Shown here piece by piece: positions 11,335-24,200 of a stretch of DNA of 64,000 nucleotides. The first letter of the stretch is position 1. Each line of letters opens with the position of its first letter. The translations under genes were made by a program, and so were the position numbers. The notes below the pieces were generated by a model that made no database searches, was not told the DNA's origin, and was given only the letters and a program-made list of their open reading frames with translations. Origin of the DNA: Carex sylvatica (Eukaryota; Streptophyta; Magnoliopsida; Poales; Cyperaceae); contig CAXKVR010000424.1 of the NCBI GenBank assembly GCA_964058845.1, positions 32,181 through 96,180 of the forward strand. Direction: 5' to 3'.

Positions 11335-12581
11335 CACTAGTATAGAAACACAAAGCATATATACACGTTTGCTCAAAATTTCTATTAAATCAATGTCCAA
11401 AGCAAGAAAACATTGTTCTCATAAATTATGCACATTATATACGGTTTTACACATTATACATGATTTTACTGTTTACAGTTGTATAAATGTGCACCAACAT
11501 TTATCCACAGTTTTTAGTAACAAACCATGTACAATTTGATCAAATTGTACACCTTTTTTTTATTAAAAACCGTGCATGTGTGTTGGAGGGTATTTTTGAA
11601 AGTTCTGGAGCGTATTTTTGGACGAGAGTATATGAGATGCTCCAACAATTTTACACGATTTTACTGTATAGTCCATATGTGATGAATGAAATACAATTTT
11701 TTTTCACGTCATAGATCTGTGCCCTCTTGATATAATGCATCTCTCTTTATTTTTTCTAAGTTATTTCTAAAGCATCTCTTCGTACATGATCGTTCTCTGA
11801 ATCAAGTAAATCTAAAAAGGCGAGGCTATGGTGAGGGATAAGACATGATAGGCGATATCTTCACTCAAAAAAATTTTGATGACGAAACTTCAAACAGCCA
11901 TAAAACGACGTGAGTGTCTGATTTCAGTAAATGACCACTTTTCAGAAAGCTTGTGAGAAGAAGATATTGATGGTGACCGCTAGGTCATTTTCTGAAATTC
12001 AAAATTGCAAAAAAAAAAAAAAAACAAAGGGGTGAGCCTCAAAACATGACTTAAAGTTTTCGATTAAGTTTTTTCATTTCTAATTTTTGATTTTTTTTGT
12101 TCTTTACCATACTTCTTCTTAGGCATTTTTCATGTAAATGTATGAAGTCTTAGATATAGGGTTTTTTTTGTCATATTTTTATTTTTTTAGTTAGAATGTT
12201 ATTAATGTAACTAATATATGTGATGTAATTGTAATTGTTGTTTATATATTGGTAAATGCAATATTGTAGTGTTTATATTTAAAGTTTAGTTTAGTATTTT
12301 GGTATTTATATCTAGGATTTAATTTGAATTCAGATCTAGGATTTATATGGTTTTTTTGTATGATGTGTGTTTTTATACACGGTTATACTTTAAAACCCGT
12401 GTATGATAACTTTTGGTAAAAAAATCAGTGAAAAAAATATAGATTATACACAGTTTTTAATAAATATAACCATATAGAATTAGTGTTTTTGTACACGGTT
12501 TGAAAACCGTGTAAAATTTAGTGACCCTATATATTATACACGGTTCCAAAACCGTGATTAATAGTGTTTTATGTACTAGTG
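11335..12581. mobile_element. Non-autonomous CACTA (En/Spm-like) element
   Basis: The element begins CACTAGTATAGAAACAC and ends in the inverse of CACTAGTACATAAAACAC. It is flanked by the 3-bp direct repeat CAT (11332-11334, 12582-12584), as expected for CACTA elements. Subterminal copies of ACACGGTTTT and AACCGTGTA in both orientations (11440-11660 and 12370-12565) look like transposase-binding repeats. I see no transposase coding sequence, so it is a deletion derivative. Confidence 0.75.
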
Positions 12582-12681
12582 CATACATGCATCACATATA
12601 CATTTTTGTATGAATATCATATAATTAATCTCTTATCAGCAAATAATTTTGATTAAATTATTTTCGCATAATTCAGAGAAG

Positions 12682-14217
12682 GGTGACGCTATATATATAT
12701 ACTCAGGGCACAAATTGCATTTTTTAGTGCACAGACATATATTTTTAATTTATACTGAATTTGCCCTTCATTTAAAATTTCCATCTAAACAAAACAATAC
12801 ATCTTCTTTTAATACACAGCTAATTCGTGTATCTTTATGGTAAGTACTATCAAGTATCAAGTAAATTAAGTAATTTTCTATCGCTCTTTCCATTATTTTA
12901 GCATTTGGTATTTTTTGTGAATTTTTCAACCTTAATTTAATTTGTAGAGTGATTATTTTGGTTCAAAATTTGTAGTATGCATGGTATTGTGAAAAAATAA
13001 TATTTTTGAAATAAAATTGGGTGATTAAACAACTTGTCACAAAAAAATGTTAGGCTCCAAACTTCACTAAATATCAAGTTTTTTTATTTTTAAATTTCAC
13101 CAAAAAATGATTGGCTCATTAAAGTTCATCTTACGATGGAGTATCAAAAATATATTGAGACGGTTAAAAATAATTTGAATTGATAATAGTTTGTATATCT
13201 TATAATTTCTAGTAAAACTCGTATGAGATGATAAATCAACAAATGTTTTGATTACAAACCCCTTAAAATTTAACAAACAAAATGAGAAGAAAAACAATAG
13301 CAGTAAAAATGATGTTGAAATCAATAGGCAAACACAAAAGAGATCACAATTTTTTTAAAATGTTCACATAATATAACCTGCAAATATTTTTCTATTTAAC
13401 AATTAAGTTTTGTTGTTCAAAACTAAAATGGTGGAGCAAATAAAGGTAGTCAATTTTTTTATTTTTATAAACTATAGAATTAAGAAAAATGAAAACCATT
13501 AGCTAAGTAAAATAAGACACAAGCTAGCATGGATTAACATTAAATAATTTTTGTTTTAAATGACACTTACTGTTCGCTCAAATTATATTAGAATATATAA
13601 CGTAAGTTTAATAAAATGGTTTAGAATATTATCTTTCTATTTATTCCAATAACTACAAATTACAAATTGGACTTCAAAATATATCATATTTAGTTTCAAC
13701 AATGATAACGGCAAAAGATATATTTTCAAACTACCTCATCACAATGTTTTTTTTTTTTTTTAAGCATTCTTTATTAGACAATGATGTCAAGATAAGAAAA
13801 AAAAATCAATCAATTAAAGAGTAAATTAGACAGTATTAGACAGTAAGAGAGAAACTTTTTTTCACTGCTCTCAATAATTTAATTTTTGCTCTAAAAAATA
13901 TTATTTTTTTACAATACCATACTACATAATTTGAATGAAATAATTATTCCAGAAATTAAATTAAGTTTAAAAATTTCACAATAATAAATACTAATCTTAC
14001 CAAATGCTAAAATTTGAAAAGCAATAGAAAGTAACATGACTTAATAGTACTTAGCATAAAGATATATATATATGAGTTATCTGTATATTAAATATTTTCT
14101 TTAAAAGGTGTATTGTCTTGTTTAGATAGAAATTTTAAATGAAGGATAAATTCGGTATAAATTCAAAAGATTTGTGGATGCACTCAAAATTGTAATTTGT
14201 GCTTCAGAAAATGTCAC
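12682..14217. mobile_element. Large foldback element with inverted arms of about 330 bp
   Basis: The arms at about 12682-13010 and 13890-14217 are inverted copies. Shared blocks include GTGAC at the ends, CTTCATTTAAAATTTC, TAGCATTTGGTA and TAGTATGGTATTGT. The centre (13010-13890) is AT-rich with no transposase domain. The long arms suggest a Mutator-type foldback element, but I could not find a 9-bp target duplication, so the superfamily is uncertain. Confidence 0.6.
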
Positions 14218-14569
14218 TACTCATAACAAAGAAATATGATAGAGAAAAGAAATTAAGAAAATGTTGAATCTGTCAATTTCAGTGAGAGAGAACAAATTAA
14301 GGAAAGAAAGTCATTCAATAAGAGAAGAATTAGAAATTCAATCTGTCAATACAGCTGTCATGTATGCCGATTGCTGTTTATAAACGAGATATATATATAT
14401 ATATGTAATGAATAATGATAGAGACTCCGTTTTACTTTCTTGATTACGTCCAAGTCTGTCGGTAAGACAATATACTTGCTAACGACACGTGGCTTCCAGA
14501 GAGAAAGAGAGAGGGAGACTTAATTAGGATAAGATAATCACTTGAGTAAATCTGAGCAAAAGAGGTTGG

Positions 14570-14953
14570 CTAAGAGATGTAGTTTATCTGTTTTGTGGAT
14601 CACCTGAAACAATAGATCACTTGTTTGTGTAATATATTTTTTTTAGAATAATTTAGAATTGGATAGCTGATTATATCAATTTTGTATTTGATATTATGAC
14701 TATGAAGGAATTGTGGTTTATTGATGCTTTAATTTCTTTTAAAGATAAGTATTTGATCAAACTTGTAAGAGGGGCAGTATTTTGGGTCATGTGGCTAACA
14801 AGGAATAAACTTTATTTTTCAGAGATGCATACTTCTCTTAGATCCATAGAATCTCAAATTATTTCTTTAGCACAATTTTGGGTGAGATCCAAAGAAAGGG
14901 ATAGTCTTCTTACACTATCCTTAGTTCTACCTACAATTGCTTGTTTTCTTTAA
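14570..14953 (+). pseudogene. LINE reverse transcriptase C-terminal remnant
   Basis: Around 14605-14625 the translation gives CGSPETIDHLFV, the zinc-binding block found at the C terminus of plant LINE reverse transcriptases. It is followed after stops by an open frame at 14696-14953 containing VMWLTRNKLYFSE, the typical W.R.RN...F tail. Both N-terminal parts and the active site are missing. No poly(A) or target duplication was identified. Confidence 0.6.
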
Positions 14954-15099
14954 TAATTTTCTATTGCATGAGGAGAGGGTAGCTGGAACAAGTGGTTTAG
15001 AGCATCAAACTGATAATGATAGCTTATTGGTAGTTCATTCAGCAGTTTCTGACATTTAGCTAGATGTTACATGTGTTATTTCTGTTATTCTAAGTGCAC

Positions 15100-16190
15100 A
15101 GCTAATAACTCAAAAACTGAAAATAAATTGCAATTGAAAGTAAATAAATGAGTTTAGAGAGAATTGATACAAAAGCCTACATCTCTGGGGCTTCGCAATC
15201 TCTTCTAGGTGTACATTTCTATTACCCAATACGAAAGAATTACAACTTGTGAACCGTTGAGCCCTTACAATCCAAGCGGGAAGTCAATCGGCCAACTAGA
15301 GATGAGAACAATGTCTCTTAGTTTAAACTATTCAAGAGAAACACTCAATAGATCACTCTAACCTAATCTAACTCAAGATTAGTGAAGTGGATTTGAGGTT
15401 ATTTGGGAGATTTTGAAGTTTTAAGCTCTCACAACAATGGAGTAACTAAAGCTCTCATAAAATCGTGTTTTAGAAAATTAGGATCGGCTGAGATGCTTTG
15501 GGAAGAAAGCCCTATTTATAGAACAACTGTTTAATGAACCGTTTGACTTAAAACGTTACAATGTTTTAATTCAAAATGCGATTTAGGATTTTAATTTTCT
15601 GAAAACTCAGCAAAACGTTACCAACGATTGTAAAATGTTACATAACGATTTGCACTGACTCAAATTTGATCAAAAATAAAAATTTCTGAAGCTCAGATTT
15701 AATTAAAACGTTACAATGCTGATTTGATTAAATCGTTGTAACAATTGATAAACGATACCAACGTTTGTGATTAAATTTGAATTTGATACAACTGTACTTC
15801 AACATTTGTGATATTCTTAAATCGTTATAATATTTTATAAACGTTACAACGTTTCAACTTCCTTCTAAGTTTGATCAAGCTGTTACTTCAGCGTTTCTGA
15901 CAGGCTAAAAACGTTATAACATTTTGAAAACATTACAACGTTTCAACTTTCTTCTGAGTTTACTTCAACGTTTCTGACAACCTGAAAATATTACAATGTT
16001 TTGCAAACGTTATTAATGTTTGTTCCCAGTTTAAACAGTCTCAAACTTACTTTATCAAGTTTAAGATTTTACAATTTGTATTCTTGATAAGTGTCTTAAT
16101 GATTTCTTCAGTTCAAGTATTCCATATTGCAATTCCATTTGACTTGAACCTGCATATCTTTTAAAAGTAGAAGAAATTGTAAAATTCAAT
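15100..16190 (-). mobile_element. Decayed Copia (Sirevirus-like) LTR remnant
   Basis: The segment has the block GCCTACATCTCTGGGG, followed by a TTACAA..GTGAACCGTTGAGCCCTTACA-like stretch. The same order of motifs is seen at the right edge of the window (from 63455), so both look like LTRs of one Copia lineage. Within 15530-16040 degenerate copies of AACGTTACAACGTTT are repeated about every 70-80 bases. Boundaries are not defined and no coding part remains. Confidence 0.4.
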
Positions 16191-16199
16191 AATTGTATG

Positions 16200-18165
16200 T
16201 TTTTGCAAATTAGTCAAATAGGCGAAAAAAAATATTGCTAGAACAACAATTTCGTCTATGTTGATAGTTGATGGTTTTGTGTTGCAAATTATTTTCTAGT
16301 TTCAGTTTATAGTAGGATATGTGATTTATTTTGATGTATCGGTTACTTTGTAGTAGGATATGCAGACATGTGTCAGAGGTTTGATACCACGTCTGATAAA
16401 ACTTTGTAGGTTTCGTTTCTTAATAAAATCAGTGGTATATACCACTTTTATTCAAAAAATTAATCATCTTGCATATTTTATTCAAAAATATTTAAAAAAT
16501 ATGATTGTGTTTAAAATAATTATATACTTATGTTATATTCTAAATTTTTTATCTCATTTTATTCTATTTTTAGACTTCATTTCATTCCTTGCTCTGTTAC
16601 TATTAATACATTCTTTTTTTTAAGAGAAAATATATATCATCCCTGATTTTTCTATCTCTAAATATGATCATTCAAATTAAGCCCCGTTTTGTTGTTGTTG
16701 TAGCTTGTATAATTTGTATAAGTTGTAGCTTGTAATTTCTTTCACTCTTGTCTCTCTCTCCTTGAGCGAAGAGCATAATGAGGAAAGAGAAAAGGGAGCC
16801 GAGTCGAGCATAGCCAATTGAAGTCGACAGTGCGGTATTGTCGGAGTTAGAAGCGTAGTCTTTACTTTCATCTTGATTGAAGTGCGATGGTAAGCAAATT
16901 CAGTTGTCGGAGCGTGGCAGCTATCAGACAAAAGCGGATCTTTGAAGAAAAATAGAGAAAGAGGTAATGAGTGTTTAAAAATGTAAATAAGTAAGATTAG
17001 TTGATTATGATAGTTTATATTATTTGATGAGAATAAATGACTCGTTGTAATACTTTTTTATTAATAATATTTTTAGTAGGAAAAAACAGAGTTCAGATAT
17101 ATACTTGCGTTGAGATTTATTAAGCACTCGTCTCTTTTTAAGACTAAATAGTAAATATCATTAAAACGGACAAGCTCTGCAAATCACCATGCTTGTCGCA
17201 GTATAAATCAAGAATAGACACAGCAAATTAAAAACGACCGAAAATTTATCATTATATATTATTTTCCTCAACGAAACTTTCCTATTTTACTTTCTGTTTG
17301 CTGTCGTATCTTTATTTGTGTTTTTCATCTCTTGTATTCATAGAAAGAAAGAGAAATAAAAATATAGTATAGGGTCAAATGGCTCCATATTTTGTGCTTT
17401 CATTTATATTTTATAATTTTTCCATAACAAAAACATTAAAACATATGTGTCAAAATAAAATTGTTAGATCTAATCTATATTGTTTTCTCTATATGCACAT
17501 AAAAATATTAATTTTATAAAAACTAATAAATAAATAAAAATTATCATCTAAAATTATCCACATCAGCATATTTTTACAAGTTCTTAATACCAATCAGTAC
17601 AAAGTCAAAATATATAATTTTTTCTCATCTTTAGATAAATATGGATATAAATAATGATATAAATTATATTCAGTTGTTTTATTTTGATATTTTAATTAAA
17701 TTTGTAGTTATTAAAGTTTTCAAAAATAAGAACATATTTGAGATATAAAAAAAATAGTGACATTATTTGGATAATTGACTATCACTAATTAACATCCTGC
17801 TCCAAACTTATTGAAATGTATTGAATTTGGAATCAGGGCCAGTCCGATGTAAGCAGAGTCTTTCGATTTATATCAAGAGTCGTGCAAACAATATTAAAAG
17901 TGTGTAGATCAAATATGTATGAATTTGACGCTGATCGAACGGTTACGATTGAACTTGATCTAATGCTTATGGTACGTAGCTGAGGCAGGGATTTTTTTTA
18001 GATAGAATTAATTGTAATTATTTTAATAAAACAATTAGTTGGGACAGAAGTATGAAAAAGTATGGTGATTCATTGATATAAAATATTCTAATAGAAGCTT
18101 AAGCCTAAAGGAGAAGAACAAAAATTGGTTGTCATTTTGTGTAATGTAACTTGTATGGTGAACAG
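16200..18165. other. Intergenic, no feature recognised
   Basis: AT-rich DNA. The 84-residue open frame at 16677-16931 (minus) has no recognisable domain and begins in a GTTGTTGTTGTAGCTTG stretch resembling the end of an hAT-type MITE. Nothing else can be supported. Confidence 0.4.
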
Positions 18166-18469
18166 TGGCCAGTGTCTTTTCTCATTGGAGAAGAGAAGCA
18201 CATCATGTGGGTCGCCATGTCAAGTGCAGCTAAGTCATCCCTTGAGAGAATGGAAGCACTTGTCTTCTTTGCTCTGAAAAGGACTTGTTTAGGATCCAAA
18301 GTTGTAGCTAGGTACATTAATTATGTTCTTTTCTCATTTCTAATTTCTAATTAATGCTATGCTATAATTGTACCATATTCCTGTCCCCAGGCTTATCAAG
18401 TACCCAAGTGTTGCTCGCAATGGAAATTGTAGAAGAAATATTAACAAACGAAATAGCAGAATTATAAGA
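18166..18469 (+). CDS. Possible two-exon coding fragment of unknown family
   Basis: A candidate exon at 18166-18311 (acceptor ..GAACAG, donor CTAG|GTACA) encodes 48 residues beginning WPVSFLIGEEKHIMWVAMSS and including MEALVFFALKR. A second exon starts at 18391 after a strong acceptor (TTCCTGTCCCCAG). Joining them over the 79-base intron keeps the frame (AG|G gives Arg) and continues as LIKYPSVARNG before reaching a stop near 18500. I do not recognise the protein, and no upstream exon or start was found. It may be a captured or decayed gene fragment. The opposite strand is also open across exon 1, so coding direction is uncertain. Confidence 0.3.
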
Positions 18470-18499
18470 AAAATCAATAGAAATTCTCTTGATGCATGA

Positions 18500-19075
18500 G
18501 CAACAGAGCAAGTTGGCCCCCTAGTTGCCCATCAATATTTACGATAACAGCAAAGTTCCAAGTCCCTAGGAGCCAAACTCTATTGAATTATCTATGCAAC
18601 ACACCATTGATTTGATTTGCTTTCTGTTTAATTACCTTGCATACATCATATTACATCACAAGAATTGGATTCAATGTGGTTCCGCCACGGTGTATCCTTA
18701 TGTGTTCTAAGGAATATAGTTACTCTCAATCAAGTAATAAGAATTTCATGCCTATTTAAAATATAGAGGGATCCATTTTAAAATGCGTATAAAATTAGAT
18801 TCAACGATTCAGATCTAATTGGATTTAAAAATATTTCTCTAACAACCTCTAACTAATTCCGCACCCTCCCTCTCAAAAGGTCGTAGATTCAATGTTTTAT
18901 TTTTTTTAAGTAAAGTTAGAGGTCAAGTCACTCAACTATTTAATAACCTTGTTTTACAATAAAAGATTTTTTTTCATCTGAATTTCAAACCCATAATCTC
19001 TCATATAAAGGTCATGTGCATTTATCACTATTCCATAGACTAAATTTTCGTAGATTCAAAATTTAAATGGGTTAA
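18500..19075. other. Intergenic, no feature recognised
   Basis: AT-rich DNA up to the target site of the gypsy element. No gene was seen. Confidence 0.5.
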
Positions 19076-21206
19076 TGTCACACCCCGCGGCCCCACGAGA
19101 CGTGACGGGTGCCTCCTGCCGTAGACATACGGTTGCCCGTATGCCTACAAGGCAATTACGATATAATAGAAAGTAAAACACACCAACAAAACAAACAAAT
19201 AACTAAGAAAAACAGTTCACAAATCCCAACTGGTCAGGTAATATCATACAAACCCGTATCTCGATGGATACGCATCACCAAATGACATAGAGAACACATA
19301 TATATATACAATCAAAACATAAATCTATACATGTCTCTAGTCACAATACCAGACAGCTAAGCAGCGGTGAAAACCAGGCCTACCGACCTCGTGTCTCTCT
19401 CGGATCCGCCGAACCGGTACCTGAAAAAGTTAACCCAAAAGAGGGGATGAGAATTGAATTCTCAGTGCGATAAATTGCCACAAATCGTCCCTGGACTTGC
19501 AATCAAAGATTATATTCAAAAAGTAAACACAAATAAAGCTCAAATCAGTTTATAATCATATATAAACATAAATGCACAAACCTGACAACATTTATTCAAA
19601 TGAAATCACAAATCAGGAATTGCCAAGATGAAATTCAAGCACACAATATTTGGTTTAACTCGATTTCAGAATATCTGGTAGTAACTACAGATGTTCCACC
19701 AAACTGGACCCCAATTCGTTCCCACTCGTCTGTAGGGTTACAGACACCTACAGACGGCTGTACCAGGTAAAACCTTTTCTCATGACACTCATCTGTAGTT
19801 ACAGGCTTAACTGTTTAATTAAAAGTCTGGTTCTAATTCATATCCGGAAATCCATATAAATCCAATTGACCATCCAAACGCATTACCCCCTGGGTAATGC
19901 CTCCGATACATAGTCACCCATAACCAAAATCATAATACAAAGTCACTTACCCCTCGTCCCAACCGGTACTGGGAACTGCCGAGGGCCAGACGATCTAAAG
20001 CTTTAGAACACTGAGCGTCACAGTCCATGCATAGACTTGACAAATCCGGATTCACTCCCTGAGTGACGTCATCACGGTGGATGACCATCATACCATATCC
20101 ACCAACCGATGGTGATATAAAACACGGTGATTTTAATTCCAAAATCAGATCATTCAGATCAACACAAATAATAACCATACCAGCATGCAAATCAATCAGA
20201 TTTAAACAATTCGAGTTTCACTTTATTTGGGCAATGCAATGCATATGAATCGAAACACAGTTTAATTACATGAATCAAAACACAGTTTAATTTCTGAATA
20301 TAAACTATCAGACAAGTCCAGAAACCCCGCACCTGAGTAATAGCACGCTCGACTAAGGCTCAGGCGTCTCGAACGACCCAGAAATCCTTTGCCTCGTATG
20401 ATTACCACCTATTTTACACGTTAAATTCGATTAACGCGTTCGATTAATATCCGATAGGTCAACACCATTACCAAACCCTAATTCGAATTCCAATTCAATC
20501 GGTAGGTTTTAACGAAGTTATAACTCGATTAATTCCAACAATTTCCAGAGTTTCACATGAAACTATCATAATTCCTTTCCATTTCAATCCAACCCCAAAA
20601 TCCTGGTTTAATTCCAAATTCCACAAGCAAATCAATCCGATTATCGAGTTATAACGTTTCAAATCAAATTCGACTTCGAATTTCACCAAAATATATCAAA
20701 TCAAATAAAATTAGGGTTTCCAAAAGAAAAAGGAAGATAAATCGTATCAATTATCACAAATTAACAACTAATCGAGCTAGAACTCGATTACGAAACCCTA
20801 ATCACAAGTTTCAACCGAAATCATTGCAAATCGAATAAATCGAATAAATTAGGATTTTCAAAAGAATTGAAAGGGAGAAAGATATACCAAATTGAAGCTT
20901 TATAATCGATCAGGGCTCGTCAATTCAGCTCGAATCTCGATTTTCCGGTCAGTTCGATCAGATTCCGCGTTCAATTTCTCTCTCTCTCTCTCTTTCCCTT
21001 TCTTGGTTCGGCCCTACCCTAGCTTCCACGAAAATTTTCTTTTACTTCGGTGGAGAAATGAAAGGAGAAGAAAGGTGATTTGTTGTAATAATTGGAATTT
21101 TGCAATTAAACCCTCCATCTTTGTTAATATTACCAAACTTTGATAATTTCACAAATAAGCCCTTATTTAAATGTTTTATTTATTATCTAAATTTCATAAT
21201 GTCACA
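19076..21206 (-). repeat. 3' LTR of the gypsy element
   Basis: 2131 bp, TGTCACACCCCGCGGCC at its left edge and AATGTCACA at its right edge. Because the element is on the minus strand this is the 3' LTR. It ends next to the polypurine tract. Confidence 0.95.
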
Positions 21207-21220
21207 TTTCTCCCCCCCCT
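21207..21220 (-). other. Polypurine tract of the gypsy element
   Basis: On the minus strand the bases AAGGGGGGGAGAAA directly precede the LTR, where plus-strand DNA synthesis is primed. Confidence 0.85.
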
Positions 21221-21297
21221 TAAAATGAAGTTCAGTCCGCTGAACTTGATTTCGTACCTTAATTATCGAATAACTCCGGATACTTTTCCCGGATGCT

Positions 21298-24200
21298 CTA
21301 TTCGAGCTCCCACGTCGCTTCCTTATCGGAATGGCGTCCCCATTTCACCAACACGAGCCGGATCACTTTGCTTCGTAGCCGTTGTTCTTTTCGGTCCAAT
21401 ATCTGCATTGGTTCTTCTTGATATGTCAGATCATCTTGTACGTGTAAACCCGAGTGATCAATACAATGCGACGGATCTCGCACATATCTGCGTAACTGTG
21501 ATACATGGAATACCGGATGAACCCGGTCCAACGCTGGTGGTAGTGCAAGCTCGTATGCAACCGATCCAACTCGTCGCAAAATCTGGAACGACCCAATATA
21601 TCGGGGACTTAGCTTGCCCGAAACACCAAATCGATGCACGCCTCTGACAGGCGAAACTCGAAGCCATACGTGATCACTTTCTTGAAATTCCAACGGTCTT
21701 CGGTGAACATCCGCATATTTCTTTTGCCTTTCTTGAGCCGATTTGAGCCGACTCAGAACCATCTTCATTTTCTCAGCAATTTCTTCTAACATTTGCGGCC
21801 CTGTAGGTGGATAGGTACCCGCTGGTCCCCACCACAATGGAGTACGGCACTGCTGCCCTGTCAGCGCCTCTTGCGGTGACATACCAATGCTCGAATGATA
21901 ACTGTTGTTATACGCAAACTCCACCAGATACAAATGATCAACCCACGAACCTTGTAAACTTAGCGCGCAGGAGCGCAACATGTCTTCCAGCGTCTGAATA
22001 GTGCGCTCAGACTGACCGTCAGTCTGAGGATGGTGCGCGGTGCTGAATCTCAACTTGGTACCCATTGTTTCTTGAAAACTCTCCCAGAAATGAGAAGTGA
22101 ACCGAGGATCTCGGTCAGAAATAATATTGCGCGAGCAACCATGGTACTTAAACTGATATTTCAGAAACAATTCCGCCAATTCTGGCCCAGATGTCTCAAT
22201 TCGAAGCGGAATGAAATGCGCTATCTTCGTTAATCGATCCACAATCACCCAAACTGTATTATACCTTCCGACAGTTCTCGGAAATCCACTTACGAAATCC
22301 ATCGTGATTGATTCAAATTTCCTTGTAGGTATTTCCAGCGGTCTTAGCAATCCTGCTTTTCTCTGCCGATCCGCTTTAACTTGCTGACATATTTGACACT
22401 TTTCAACATACCTTTGTACTTCCTTTTTCATCTTTGGCCACCAAAAATACTTCTTCAGATCTTGATACATTTTTACCTCTCCCGGATGGATAGCGTATCC
22501 CGAATCGTGCGCCTCTGACAAAATCAGATCTTTCAACTCCGAACTACTTGGTACACAAATGCGGTCGTGAAACCGCAAGATGCCATCCCCTTGAACTTGA
22601 AACGGTGAATCAGCGTTTGACTCATAGTGCAGTTTGAATTTCTGACATTTCGGATCATTCTGTTGCTCTGCACGAATTTGCTCGTGTAATTCCGATCGGA
22701 TTTCAACCGCTGCTAGCACAACCGACGCAATTGCAGTTGCGCTAGTCCCAACCTCACTTCTATTACATTTAGATGCAACTTCCAACGCTAATTCGCGTGA
22801 CGCGCCAACATGTATTTCCATTCTGCGCATTTCCTCGAGAAGATGAGTTTCACTTGTAATCACCGACGCCAGGTTTACCTGACTCTTTCTGCTCAACGCA
22901 TCTGCTACACTGTTTGCTTTTCCTGCATGATACTGGATATCCAAGTCATAGTCTTTCATCAATTCTAACCACCGCCTTTGTCTCAAATTTAACTCCTTTT
23001 GCGTGAAGATGTATTTCAGACTTTGATGATCAGTATAGATTCGGCATTTCACGCCATACAAGTAATGCCGCCAAATCTTCAGTGCAAATATCACTGCCGC
23101 TAACTCCAAATCATGCGTCGGGTAGTTTTGCTCGTGCGGTCGTAATTGCCGAGATGCGTAGGCAATTACATGATCATCTTGCATCAATACGCAACCCAAA
23201 CCCAATCGAGATGCATCGGTGTAAACCGTGTACTCTTTATCAGCAGTCGGCATAGCAAGGACTGGCGCGGATACCAGCCGACTCTTCAATTCTTCAAAAC
23301 TTTTATCTTGCGCGGTACCCCAATCAAATTTCACGCCTTTGTGCAACAATTTTGTAAGTGGCGCGGCTAACCGCGAAAACCCGAGTACAAATCTCCTGTA
23401 GTACCCGGCTAACCCCAGAAAGCTGCGAATTTCAGTAACTGTCTCCGGCCTTTTCCAATCTGTCACAGCCCGAATCTTTTCAGAATCCACCGCTAACCCT
23501 TTTCCAGAAACCACATGCCCCAAAAATGTAACTTCCTCCAACCAAAATTCACATTTCGACAACTTTGCGAATAACTGATGTTCACGCAATCTTTGCAACA
23601 CAATTCTAAGATGTACCTCATGTTCTTCTCGCGAGCGCGAATACACCAGTATATCATCAATGAACACCACAACTGTAGAATCCAACAGATCGTGAAACAC
23701 ACGGTGCATCAAGTCCATGAACGCTGCCGGTGCGTTCGTCAGCCCAAACGGCATAACCAGGTATTCATAATGCCCGTACCTTGTACGGAACGCTGTCTTA
23801 TCCACATCGCTCGGCCGTATTCTCAACTGGTGATACCCTGTTCTCAGATCAATCTTTGAATATATTGAGGATCCCTGCAACTGATCAAACAGATCGTCAA
23901 TCCGAGGTAACGGATATTTATTCTTCACAGTTACCTTGTTCAACTCGCGGTAATCAATGCATAACCGCAATGTTCCATCTTTCTTTTTGACAAACAATAC
24001 TGGCGCGCCCCATGGTGACGTGCTAGGTCTGATAAATCCACTCTCCAACATATCTTCCAACTGCGCCTTGAGTTCTTTTAGTTCTGCCGGTGCCATTCGA
24101 TACGGCGCTTTTGAAATCGGTGTTGTGCCCGGTACCAGTTCGATACCGAACTCCACTTCTCGCTCTGGTGGCAACCCTACAATCTCTTTCGAAAATACAT

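Noticed and set aside
16677..16931. Minus-strand open frame of 84 codons
   Set aside because: Low-complexity ends, no homologous motif recognised, and it begins in MITE-like sequence.
20465..20805. Telomere-like AAACCCTAA motifs
   Set aside because: Isolated single copies inside the LTR, not tandem telomeric repeats.
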